From Mycobacterium sp. 852002-50816_SCH5313054-b (GTDB lineage Bacteria > Actinomycetota > Actinomycetes > Mycobacteriales > Mycobacteriaceae): DNA of 64,000 bases. The DNA lies in assembly GCF_001667185.1 (NCBI RefSeq), contig NZ_LZIC01000074.1:1-64000 (forward strand), in the 5' to 3' direction. Of this stretch, positions 28,360-35,842 are shown in pieces (within the stretch, counting starts at the first letter, position 1; every line of letters begins with the position of its first letter). The position numbers were made by a program, and so were the translations under genes. The notes under the pieces are model-generated. The model was not told the DNA's origin. It saw only the letters and a list, made by a program, of their open reading frames with translations, and searched no databases.

Positions 28360-28526
28360 ATAACAATTTTGAAATTCGCTGGTCGCAAGCCCTCGACCCG
28401 ACACCCGCCCGGCGTGTCGCACGTCACATCGCGATCGAGGAGTTCCACGCGCACCGGTATAGCACCGGCCACCGACAACTCCCGGATGATCGCCATGCCG
28501 CGGCCGCCGCCACCGGGCCCCCAGCA

Positions 28527-28551
28527 AAGCCGCCGGCCGCGCTGGCGGCTT
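28527..28551 (-). terminator. Hairpin downstream of the FMN reductase gene
   Basis: AAGCCGCC (28527-28534) pairs with GGCGGCTT (28544-28551) over a nine-base loop. It lies about 63 bases beyond the stop of the FMN reductase gene on the minus strand and could end that transcript before the nrdHIE promoter. Confidence 0.4.
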
Positions 28552-28614
28552 CGGCTAGCCCGTTATCGAAACGGTGCTGGTGGCCGGCGAGCGGCTTGTT
28601 CGTTATCGCTAAAT

Positions 28615-29172
28615 TCAGCCCACTTCGGCGGCGAGCTTGCCGACCACGTCGCGCACGTTCGCGGTCAGCTCGGCGTCTTCGGCGGGCGCCTTGCCGTCCA
28701 GCTTGGTGAACTGCACCGAGAGTTTGATCGCGTCGACCACCCGGGCGCCCGCGATCCCGAACGACTTGCGCGTCTCGTCGTGCGCCCACACCCCGCCGTA
28801 GCGTCCGAAACCCCCGCCGATGACGGCCAGCGGCTTGCCCTTCAGCGCGCCGTCGCCGAATGGGCGGGACAGCCAGTCGATCGCGTTCTTGATGACCGCC
28901 GGGATGCTGCCGTTGTACTCCGGCGTGACCACCAGGGCGGCATCGGCGTCGGTCGCCGCGGCGCGCAGCACGGCCACCGGGGCCAGCGGCGGGGCGGCGG
29001 CGTTCATCGCCTCGTCGATCTCCTCGTTGTAGAACGGCAGCTCATGCAGCCCTTCGAAGATCGTGACGGTGACGTCGTCCGGGGCGACGGACCCGGCCAG
29101 CTCGGCGATCTGGCGGTTGATCGACGCCGAACGCAGGCTGCCCACTAACGCCAAGACTTTGATCCCTGCCAC
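28615..29172 (-). CDS. NADPH-dependent FMN reductase (Rv3054c homologue)
   Basis: A 185-residue flavodoxin-fold reductase. The FMN phosphate loop is GSLRSASINRQIAELA near residue 11. The family core TPEYNGSIPAVIKNAIDWLSRP is near residue 84, followed by GGGFGRYGG. These enzymes reduce quinones, azo dyes, chromate or flavin with NAD(P)H. The start is GTG at 29172 with AAGGGA upstream. It is divergent from a TetR gene, and a perfect palindrome (29219-29234) between them suggests control by that TetR. Confidence 0.88.
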   Translation of the reverse strand: MAGIKVLALVGSLRSASINRQIAELAGSVAPDDVTVTIFEGLHELPFYNEEIDEAMNAAAPPLAPVAVLRAAATDADAALVVTPEYNGSIPAVIKNAIDWLSRPFGDGALKGKPLAVIGGGFGRYGGVWAHDETRKSFGIAGARVVDAIKLSVQFTKLDGKAPAEDAELTANVRDVVGKLAAEVG

Positions 29173-29218
29173 TGTTTCGTTCCCTTCGGTCGTTGGTCCC
29201 CATCCTCGCATGCCCCAA

Positions 29219-29234
29219 CCGGACTCTAGTCCGG
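29219..29234. promoter_or_regulatory. Palindromic operator between FMN reductase and TetR genes
   Basis: CCGGACT and AGTCCGG form perfect seven-base arms around CT (16 bases in all). It is centred in the 90-base divergent promoter, 29 bases before the TetR start and 47 bases before the reductase start. It is a good candidate for the TetR binding site. Confidence 0.65.
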
Positions 29235-29262
29235 ATTATTCCGGCGGCGTTAAAGTGCAGGA

Positions 29263-29865
29263 GTGAGCGCTGTGGAGCGGTTGGGCGAGCTGCCGGTTTC
29301 CGTGCCCCAAGAGCGCGGCGATGCGGCGCGCAACCGCGCCCTGTTACTGCAGGCCGCCCGCGCCCTGGTTGCCGAGCGCGGCGCCGACGCCGTCACCATG
29401 GACGACGTCGCCGCGGCCGCGGGCGTCGGCAAAGGGACCCTGTTCCGCCGGTTCGGCAGCCGCGCCGGCCTGATGATGGTGCTGCTCGACGAGGACGAAC
29501 GCGCCAGCCAGCAGGCCTTCCTCTTCGGTCCGCCGCCGCTGGGACCCGACGCGCCGCCGCTGGATCGCCTGGTGGCGTTCGGGCGGGAGCGGATCCGGTT
29601 CGTGCACACCCACCACGCGCTGCTGTCCGCGGCCAACCGCGATCCCCACAACCGCTACAACGCGCCGGCCACAGTGCTGCGCACTCACGTGCGGGTGCTG
29701 TTGGCCTCGGCGCGTACGACCGGCAATCTGGGCGTCCAGACCGACGCGCTGCTGGCCCTGCTCGACCCGGATTACGTGGAGCATCGACTCGACGAGGGCG
29801 GCCACACCTTGGAGACATTGGGGGACGCGTGGGAAAGCCTGGCGCGCAAGCTGTGCGGGCGGTGA
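29263..29865 (+). CDS. TetR family regulator (Rv3055 homologue)
   Basis: A 200-residue repressor. The HTH is LVAERGADAVTMDDVAAAAGVGKGTLFRRFGSR (about residues 36-68), a textbook TetR form. The ligand domain is helical and His-rich (FVHTHHALL). It is divergent from the FMN reductase, which it probably controls through the palindrome at 29219, and overlaps dinB2 by four bases (GTGA). The start is GTG at 29263. Coupling to dinB2 may place the polymerase under the same ligand signal. Confidence 0.86.
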   Translation: MSAVERLGELPVSVPQERGDAARNRALLLQAARALVAERGADAVTMDDVAAAAGVGKGTLFRRFGSRAGLMMVLLDEDERASQQAFLFGPPPLGPDAPPLDRLVAFGRERIRFVHTHHALLSAANRDPHNRYNAPATVLRTHVRVLLASARTTGNLGVQTDALLALLDPDYVEHRLDEGGHTLETLGDAWESLARKLCGR

Positions 29866-30893
29866 CGAACTGGATCCTGCACGTCGACCTCGACCAGTTT
29901 CTGGCGTCGGTCGAGCTGCGCCGCCACCCCGAACTGGCCGGGCTGCCCGTCATCGTCGGCGGCAGCGGCGATCCGGCCGAACCCCGCAAGGTGGTCACCT
30001 GCGCCTCGTATGAGGCCCGGGAATTCGGGGTGCATGCGGGCATGCCGCTGCGCAGCGCCGCGCGCCGCTGCCCGGACGCCACCTTCCTCCCGTCGGATCC
30101 GGCCGCCTACGACGCCGCGTCCGACGAGGTGATGGGGTTGCTGCGCGACCTGGGGCATCCGGTCGAGGTGTGGGGTTGGGACGAGGCGTATGTCGGCGTG
30201 GCGGCCACCGACCCCACCGAGGTCGCCGAGCAGATCCGCACGGCCATCGCGTCGGCAACCGGGTTGTCGTGCTCGGTCGGCATCAGCGACAACAAGCAGC
30301 GCGCCAAGGTCGCCACCGGCTTCGCGAAACCGGCCGGCGTCTTTGCGCTCACCGATGCGAACTGGATGACGGTGATGGCGGACCGCCCGGTCGACGCGCT
30401 GTGGGGCGTCGGTCCGAAGACGGCGAAAAAGCTTGCGGCCCTGGGCATCACCACGGTACGGGAGCTCGCGCACGGCGATGCGGAGTTGCTGACGGCCACG
30501 TTCGGGCCGCGCACCGGCCTGTGGCTGCTGCTGCTGGCCAAGGGCGGCGGCGACGCCGACGTCAGCGCCGAGCCATGGGTCCCGCGCTCCCGCAGCCACG
30601 TCGTCACCTTTCCGCGCGACCTCACCGATCGCGCCGAAATGGACTCGGCAGTAACGACATTGGCGCGCCAGGCGCTGGACGACGTGCTGGCCGCCGGGCG
30701 CATCGTCACCCGCGTCGCCGTCACCGTGCGGACCGCCACGTTTTACACCCGCACGAAAATCCGCAAGCTGGCCGCGCCTACCACCGACCCGCAGACCATC
30801 ACCGACGCCGCCCTGCGCGTCCTGGACCTCTTCGAGCTGGACCGTCCGGTCCGGCTACTCGGGGTGCGACTCGAGCTGGCGATGCCCGGCTAG
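29862..30893 (+). CDS. dinB2: Y-family DNA polymerase IV (DinB2/DinP)
   Basis: A 343-residue translesion polymerase. The catalytic start is ILHVDLDQFLASVE with the first metal-binding Asp. The second acidic pair comes as VEVWGWDEAYVG; most relatives have SIDEA/SMDEA here, so W-D-E is a variant typical of mycobacterial DinB2. The HhH-containing thumb (LWGVGPKTAKKL) and little-finger domain follow. The C-terminal beta-clamp motif is not obvious, in keeping with reports that mycobacterial DinB2 lacks one. GTG at 29862 overlaps the TetR stop. Confidence 0.93.
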   Translation: MTNWILHVDLDQFLASVELRRHPELAGLPVIVGGSGDPAEPRKVVTCASYEAREFGVHAGMPLRSAARRCPDATFLPSDPAAYDAASDEVMGLLRDLGHPVEVWGWDEAYVGVAATDPTEVAEQIRTAIASATGLSCSVGISDNKQRAKVATGFAKPAGVFALTDANWMTVMADRPVDALWGVGPKTAKKLAALGITTVRELAHGDAELLTATFGPRTGLWLLLLAKGGGDADVSAEPWVPRSRSHVVTFPRDLTDRAEMDSAVTTLARQALDDVLAAGRIVTRVAVTVRTATFYTRTKIRKLAAPTTDPQTITDAALRVLDLFELDRPVRLLGVRLELAMPG

Positions 30894-31760
30894 CGGAGCC
30901 GGGCTTGGCTTCAACGCGCGCGTGAAGATCACGTTGACCTGACGCATCGCCACGCTGTAGGGCCACCACGCCAGCCGCTTGAACGCGTACAGCGCGCGGA
31001 TGTCGGCCGACGTGTAGATGAGGTACCGGTTCTTTGCCACGCCGGCGAGGATCTTCTCGGCCGCCCGTTCCGGCGACACGGCGTGCCCGCTGAAGCGGTC
31101 CACCCAGCGGGCGACGCCGGGGTCCTCGCGGTCGACGCCGGCGATCTCGACGGTGTCCACCAACGGCGTCTTCACCGCGCCCGGCACCACGACCGAGACC
31201 CCGACGCCCTGGCGCGCCAGGTCGAAACGCAGCACCTCGGACAGGCCGCGCAGCCCGAATTTGCTTGCGCTGTAGGCGGCGTGCCACGGCAACGCGACCA
31301 GCCCGGCCGCCGAGGACACGTTGACCAGATGCCCGCCGCGCCGGGCCGCCACCATGGGCGGGACGAACGTCTCGATGACGTGGATCGGACCCATCAGGTT
31401 GATCGCGATCATCTTGCTCCACTGCTCGTGGGTCAGGCGGTCGACGGTGCCCCACGCGGACACGCCGGCGATGTTCAGCACCACGTCCATGCTGGGATGC
31501 CCCGCGTGGACGTCGGCGGCGAACGCCGCGACCTGGCCGTAGTCGGAGATGTCGAGCGCGCGGTGGACGGGCACCTGCGCGCCGAGCGCCCGGGCGTCGG
31601 CCACCGTCAGCTCGAGGCCGTCCGCGTTGCGATCGGTCAGATACAGCTCGGCGCCGTCGGCGGCCAGCCGCAGGGCGGTCGCGCGTCCGATGCCGCTGGC
31701 CGCACCCGTGACCAGGCACCGCTTGCCCGTGAAATATCCCCCGGAAGGCCTCCGCGCCAT
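30855..31760 (-). CDS. Short-chain dehydrogenase/reductase (Rv3057c homologue)
   Basis: A 301-residue classical SDR. The cofactor loop is VTGAASGIGRATAL near residue 18, followed by DRNAD suggesting NAD(H) use, NIAG near residue 96, the catalytic Ser in NVSSAAG and Tyr-x3-Lys in YSASKFG. The C-terminal part (ILAGVAKNRYLIYTSADIRALYAFKRL) resembles membrane-associated SDRs of lipid metabolism. Its 3' end overlaps dinB2 by 39 bases, antisense. The next gene upstream, a TetR regulator, is in the same direction with an 18-base gap. Confidence 0.9.
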   Translation of the reverse strand: MARRPSGGYFTGKRCLVTGAASGIGRATALRLAADGAELYLTDRNADGLELTVADARALGAQVPVHRALDISDYGQVAAFAADVHAGHPSMDVVLNIAGVSAWGTVDRLTHEQWSKMIAINLMGPIHVIETFVPPMVAARRGGHLVNVSSAAGLVALPWHAAYSASKFGLRGLSEVLRFDLARQGVGVSVVVPGAVKTPLVDTVEIAGVDREDPGVARWVDRFSGHAVSPERAAEKILAGVAKNRYLIYTSADIRALYAFKRLAWWPYSVAMRQVNVIFTRALKPSPAPLAGHRQLESHPE

Positions 31761-31778
31761 GGCCGTGACCCTACCGCG

Positions 31779-32423
31779 TCAGGTTTGGCCGCCGCCCCAG
31801 AGCGAATGCAGCCACAGCTGCTCGAGCACGCGTACCCGGCGCTCCACGTCGTCCTCGGGACCGACCAGGATGGAGTCGCCCGTCAGCATCAGTGAGGTGG
31901 TGCCCGCCAGGGTGCGCACCAGGGTGGGGATGTCGTCGCTGATCGGGTTGGCGGTGCCGGCCTTCATCTCGGCGTCCACGACCGCCGCGATCTGGCGGAG
32001 CACCACCTCGAACTGCCGCTCGAGAATGTCGCGGATCTCGATGTCGGTGTAGCGGGACACGTTGCAGGCCGTCATCACCGGGTCGTTGTGCGCGTACACC
32101 GCGGCGGCGCTGCGGACCATTCGCTTCGCGAACTGCTCCGGCGACTCGCCCGGCTCGCGGGGGGCGAAATACTGCGTGAGCTCCTCGAGTTCCTCGGTCG
32201 CGTCGGCCACGATCTGGGCCAGCACCGAGTACTTGGAGTCGAAGTAGAAGTAGAAACCCGATCGGGCCACGCCGGCCCGCTCGCTGATGGTGCTGACCGA
32301 CAGCTCGGCGAACGGCTTTTCCTCGAGCAGGTCGCGCACCGCCTGCATGATCGCCTGCCGGTGCTTGTCGCCCCGCCGGCGCGCGCCCGGTTCGCCCGGC
32401 TGCGGATTGGCGGCGCTGCTCAC
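31779..32423 (-). CDS. TetR family regulator of cyp136 (Rv3058c homologue)
   Basis: A 214-residue TetR protein. The HTH is FAELSVSTISERAGVARSGFYFYFDSK (about residues 37-63), typical of the group that controls P450 and SDR genes. The start is probably GTG at 32423; an in-frame TTG at 32474 would place coding sequence over the operator. It is divergent from cyp136 and leads into an SDR gene, so regulator, dehydrogenase and P450 form one regulatory unit. A perfect palindrome at 32457-32478 lies between. Confidence 0.87.
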   Translation of the reverse strand: MSSAANPQPGEPGARRRGDKHRQAIMQAVRDLLEEKPFAELSVSTISERAGVARSGFYFYFDSKYSVLAQIVADATEELEELTQYFAPREPGESPEQFAKRMVRSAAAVYAHNDPVMTACNVSRYTDIEIRDILERQFEVVLRQIAAVVDAEMKAGTANPISDDIPTLVRTLAGTTSLMLTGDSILVGPEDDVERRVRVLEQLWLHSLWGGGQT

Positions 32424-32456
32424 CCCCCCGACCTTGCACCACGCCGTCGGAAAAGC

Positions 32457-32478
32457 AAACTTGACAGCCGTCAAGTTT
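32457..32478. promoter_or_regulatory. 22-bp palindrome between TetR and cyp136
   Basis: AAACTTGAC and GTCAAGTTT form perfect nine-base arms around AGCC. TTGAC within the left arm could also be a -35 element. It is the longest perfect operator-like palindrome in the window and lies 33 bases before the TetR start and 73 bases before cyp136. Confidence 0.75.
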
Positions 32479-32551
32479 TTCCCGAAGGATGTGAATCAGT
32501 GACCGCTGTCACCCGCCCCCCGGGCCTGCACAGGAGCGCAAAGGAGCGTCA

Positions 32552-34033
32552 ATGGCCGCCACCATCAGCACCCCGCACTACCTGCTCGACCAGGCGCGGC
32601 GCCGGTTCACACCATCGATCAACAACTTTCCGGGCATGGGGCTGGTCGAACGCAGGCTGCTGAACACGCAATTCCCGGAGCGCAAACTCGCCGAGCCACC
32701 GCCGGGCAGCGGGCTCAAGGCGGCCGTCGGCGACGCGGGCCTGCCCGTCATCGGCCACATCATCGAGATGCTGCGCGGCGGACCGGACTATCTGCTGCAC
32801 ATGTACCAGACCAAGGGGCCCGTGATCTTCGGGGACTCGCCGGTCCTTCCGGGCATCGCCGCCCTGGGCCCGGACGCCGCCCAGGTCATCTACTCCAACC
32901 GCAACAAGGACTATTCGCAGCAGGGCTGGGTGCCGGTGATCGGACCGTTCTTCCGCCGCGGCCTGATGCTGCTGGACTTCGAGGAGCACCTGTTTCACCG
33001 CCGGATCATGCAGGAGGCGTTCATCCGATCCCGCCTGGTCAGCTACGTCGAGCAGATGGATCAGGTGGTCTCCCAGACGATCGCCCACGACTGGGTGGCC
33101 AATGACGCGCGTTTCCTGCTCTACCCGGCGATGAAGGAGCTGACGCTCGACATCGCGTCGATGGTGTTCATGGGCCACGAGCCGGGCACCGACCACGAGC
33201 TGGTGACCAAGGTCAACAAGGCGTTTGCGATCACCACGCGGGCGGGCAACGCGATCATCCGCACTCCCGTGCCGCCGTTCACCTGGTGGCGGGGCATCAA
33301 GGCGCGCGAGCTGCTGGAGAACTACTTCCGTGAGCGGGTCAAGGAGCAGCGCGCGAACCCCGGCACCGACCTGCTGTCCGTGTTGTGCGAGACCGAGGAC
33401 GACGACGGCAACAAGTTCTCCGACGAGGACATCGTCAACCACATGATCTTCCTGATGATGGCCGCGCACGACACGTCGACGTCGACGGTCACCACGATGG
33501 CCTACAACCTGGCCGCGCACCCCGAGTGGCAGCAGCGCTGCCGCGAGGAATCGGACCGGCTCGGCGACGGGCCGCTCGACATCGACTCGCTCGAGAAGCT
33601 GGAGTCACTCGACCTGGTGATGAACGAGTCGATCCGGCTGGTGACGCCGGTGCAGTGGGCCATGCGCCAGACCGTCCGCGACACGGACCTGCTGGGCTAC
33701 TACATCCCGAAGGGCACCAACGTCATCGCCTACCCCGGCATGAATCACCGGCTGCCCGAATTGTGGACGGACCCACTGAAATTCGACCCGGAGCGGTTCA
33801 CCGAGCCGCGCAACGAGCACAAGCGACACCGCTACGCGTTCACACCGTTCGGCGGCGGTGCGCACAAGTGCATCGGAATGGTGTTCGGGCAGTTGGAGAT
33901 CAAGACGATCCTGCACCGCCTGCTGCGCAGGTATCGGCTCGAGTTGCCCCGCCCGGGATACAAGGCCGAGTGGGACTACGGCGGCATGCCGGTGCCGAAG
34001 GACGGCATGCCGATCATGCTGCGCCCGCTCTAG
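32552..34033 (+). CDS. cyp136: Cytochrome P450 CYP136
   Basis: A 493-residue P450. The I-helix oxygen-activation motif is MAAHDTSTST near residue 310, the K-helix ExxR is NESIRL near residue 356, and the haem loop is FTPFGGGAHKCIGM with Cys near residue 443. The N-terminal region lacks a membrane anchor, as in bacterial P450s, but resembles CYP51/sterol-type enzymes in length. Orthologues occur through slow growers; substrates are hydrophobic and not firmly known. GGAG precedes ATG 32552. Its stop overlaps the convergent gene's stop. Confidence 0.94.
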   Translation: MAATISTPHYLLDQARRRFTPSINNFPGMGLVERRLLNTQFPERKLAEPPPGSGLKAAVGDAGLPVIGHIIEMLRGGPDYLLHMYQTKGPVIFGDSPVLPGIAALGPDAAQVIYSNRNKDYSQQGWVPVIGPFFRRGLMLLDFEEHLFHRRIMQEAFIRSRLVSYVEQMDQVVSQTIAHDWVANDARFLLYPAMKELTLDIASMVFMGHEPGTDHELVTKVNKAFAITTRAGNAIIRTPVPPFTWWRGIKARELLENYFRERVKEQRANPGTDLLSVLCETEDDDGNKFSDEDIVNHMIFLMMAAHDTSTSTVTTMAYNLAAHPEWQQRCREESDRLGDGPLDIDSLEKLESLDLVMNESIRLVTPVQWAMRQTVRDTDLLGYYIPKGTNVIAYPGMNHRLPELWTDPLKFDPERFTEPRNEHKRHRYAFTPFGGGAHKCIGMVFGQLEIKTILHRLLRRYRLELPRPGYKAEWDYGGMPVPKDGMPIMLRPL

Positions 34034-34536
34034 CCGGCCGCGAGCCGGTTGGCGCACGCTATCACCGCGCGCAGCGCGGCCTGGGTCGGATCCTGTGCCG
34101 AGCCCATCGCCCATTCGGGGCGAATCCCGTTGCTGCCGTGGATGAACGTCGTGGTGATACCGCCCGAGCGCAGCTGGTGAAACCTCAACGTCTCCACCGT
34201 GATCGCGCGCTGGTGCAGCATCGCGGTGAGCGCGGCGATCGGACCGCTGGCGGCGGCCGTGGAGGTACTGAGCTGATCGCCGACGGCGATCGTGGCCCGA
34301 TAATTGCGGGCCTGCGGGCCGAGCCGCCCGGCCGGCCGCTCGGTGTCGGTGCAGGCGAAGTGCCCCAGCCGGACCGGGCCGGCGCTGTGACCGTAGGTGG
34401 CGACGAAGGTCGCCCAGGACATCGCGCCGGCCTCCTCCCGAAGACCGCGCGGCAACTCTGCGCCGAAGTGGTGGGCGAACCACGCGGCCGCCGGGCACTC
34501 GCGCGCCGATGGGGAACGGGATTGGGATAAAGCCAT
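34030..34536 (-). CDS. Stand-alone LeuA regulatory-domain-like protein
   Basis: A 168-residue protein without a catalytic TIM barrel. Its second half (NYRATIAVGDQLSTSTAAASGPIAALTAML, about residues 78-107, then LRSGGITTTFIHGS) resembles the allosteric/dimerisation domain of 2-isopropylmalate synthase, in which the GPI-A-A motif lines the leucine site. The first 60 residues resemble the linker of mycobacterial LeuA (a W-x-x-F-x-x-x-Y/H segment is WATFVATYGH). A regulatory subunit or amino-acid sensor is possible; this is inference. Its 5' leader is strongly folded. Its stop shares CTAG with cyp136. Confidence 0.65.
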   Translation of the reverse strand: MALSQSRSPSARECPAAAWFAHHFGAELPRGLREEAGAMSWATFVATYGHSAGPVRLGHFACTDTERPAGRLGPQARNYRATIAVGDQLSTSTAAASGPIAALTAMLHQRAITVETLRFHQLRSGGITTTFIHGSNGIRPEWAMGSAQDPTQAALRAVIACANRLAAG

Positions 34537-34583
34537 GGTTTCGGTCTTCTCTGATCGAGAGGGACGACCGACGGCAGTAGCTT

Positions 34584-34625
34584 CCGACCCACAGCGGGGG
34601 GTCGGTCTGGGATCAGACCCCGCTG
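34584..34625 (-). promoter_or_regulatory. Folded leader with competing hairpins upstream of the LeuA-like gene
   Basis: In the minus-strand RNA, CAGCGG pairs with CCGCTG and encloses a second stem GGTCTG/CAGACC (within 34592-34625). CCGACCC (34599-34605) can instead pair with downstream GGGTCGG (34584-34590), which uses the 3' side of the first structure. The two folds exclude each other, as in an attenuator. A possible upstream reading frame ends in tandem stops TAGTAG just before these stems (plus-strand ctacta at 34637-34642). Confidence 0.45.
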
Positions 34626-34731
34626 CGGGTGCTGGCTACTACGGCACGCTGAACAAGACGCACGAGCGCGACGATAGACGCCCGCGTGCCGGCAACGCAA
34701 ACTCATTTTGGGCTCAGTGGCCGCTGGCGCG

Positions 34732-35736
34732 TCAGCCGTTCGGCCCGGGCGACTGTTCGAACCGAAGATATGCCTGGATCGTCGTCCCGGCCGACGTGGT
34801 GTGCGTGCGCACCAGGTCGGATATCGCGTTGACCAGGTACAGCCCGCGACTGGCGGGACCGCTCGGGCCCGGATCCAGGCGCCCGACCAGCGGGTCGTCG
34901 AACCGTCCGGTGTCGCGCGCCTCGCAGACCAGATGCTCGTCCTGGCGCCAGAAGGCCAGTCGGCAGGCCCCGTCGGTATGCATCAGGCTGTTGGTGGCCA
35001 GCTCCGTCGCGATCAATTGCAGATCATCGATTCCGTCCTGGGACATGCCCACCCAGCCGGCGTAGTTGACGGCGAACGACCGGGCCGGGCTGAGGTCCGC
35101 GGACTTCCTGACCATGTACATGACGGCCCCCGGCTTCGCATTCAGCGGCCGGTTGCACCGCTGTAGGGCATCGCCGGGCGCGTACTCGGCGCTGCGCTGC
35201 AGCACACCGCGGCCCCACAGGAAGGGGTGGGTCGCGCGGGCCTCCGCCAGCAGCTCGTCATCGAGCCGGCTCGCGTCGTAAAGGCACAATTTCGTCACCG
35301 GGTAGCCGTCGAGCGCTTCGTTGACCAGCGCCTCGTGCTCCACGCAGGCGACGAACTCATCGTCGCGGCGTCCCGGCCAGGCCAGCTGGCTCACGATCCG
35401 CACCCGCCGGTCGGAGTGGTCGTCGACGAAGGCACCCTCCATTGCCATGAACCGGCTCGGGTTGCGGCCGACTTCGGCGATGTCGGCCATGCGCAATTCG
35501 GTAGTGAATCCGCCGACCGAGCCGGACAACGCGTCGTGCAAGAGGGCCAGCTTGTCGCCGGGCACCGCCACCAGCACCGCCTCGTCGGCCGTCAGGCCGT
35601 CGCGGACGAAGCCCACCACAGATTCGAGATAGTCCTGCTGCGAACGGTAAAGGAGCGCCGAATGGATGAAACCCGGGTGGCCGGCTTGCGTCCCCTTCAA
35701 GCCCTCCCGCATTCCAGCGCTGTCGCTGTCGATCAC
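34732..35736 (-). CDS. MEDS domain/HATPase anti-sigma-type regulator
   Basis: About 334 residues in two parts. The N-terminal MEDS (DcmR sensory) domain spans about 20-180, with HSALLYRSQQDYLESVVGFV and the dinucleotide-like segment VLVAVPGDKLALL. A C-terminal RsbW-like ATPase domain follows from about 215, with the N-box LQLIATELATNSLMHTD and G-box-like ASRGLYLVNAISD. Such proteins bind anti-anti-sigma factors or sigma factors in stress signalling. GTG 35736 has AGGGGG nine bases upstream; TTG 35745 is also open. No sigma factor gene is adjacent. Confidence 0.8.
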   Translation of the reverse strand: MIDSDSAGMREGLKGTQAGHPGFIHSALLYRSQQDYLESVVGFVRDGLTADEAVLVAVPGDKLALLHDALSGSVGGFTTELRMADIAEVGRNPSRFMAMEGAFVDDHSDRRVRIVSQLAWPGRRDDEFVACVEHEALVNEALDGYPVTKLCLYDASRLDDELLAEARATHPFLWGRGVLQRSAEYAPGDALQRCNRPLNAKPGAVMYMVRKSADLSPARSFAVNYAGWVGMSQDGIDDLQLIATELATNSLMHTDGACRLAFWRQDEHLVCEARDTGRFDDPLVGRLDPGPSGPASRGLYLVNAISDLVRTHTTSAGTTIQAYLRFEQSPGPNG

Positions 35737-35783
35737 TACTGCCAACCCCCTGCTGGACCGGCCCGTCTACGTTCCCCCTCCCC

Positions 35784-35813
35784 ATACCCGATAAGGACGT
35801 TCGGTAAGCAAAC
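35784..35813 (-). promoter_or_regulatory. Possible SigF-like promoter for the MEDS/HATPase gene
   Basis: On the minus strand GTTT (plus 35810-35813) is followed after 20 bases by GGGTAT (plus 35784-35789), about 48 bases before the start. The -10 matches the mycobacterial SigF consensus, but the spacing to GTTT is three or so bases longer than usual. Autocontrol through a SigF-type factor would suit an RsbW-like product. Confidence 0.3.
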
Positions 35814-35842
35814 GAACGGATCGCGACCGCGCGGGGAGGCTC

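Larger units (their letters stand above)
28097..28614. other. Long intergenic region between nrdH and the FMN reductase
   Basis: About 518 bases without a convincing gene. It holds the two-box NrdR-like operator (28312-28359) and a strong hairpin (28527-28551). The remaining roughly 215 bases between the operator and nrdH presumably form the promoter and a long leader. Short open frames in this stretch lack ribosome sites and family resemblance. Confidence 0.6.

Noticed and set aside
28369..28500. Minus-strand frame beginning [20 protein letters not shown] in the nrdH upstream region
   Set aside because: It has no ribosome site, crosses the NrdR-like operator, and matches no family I know.
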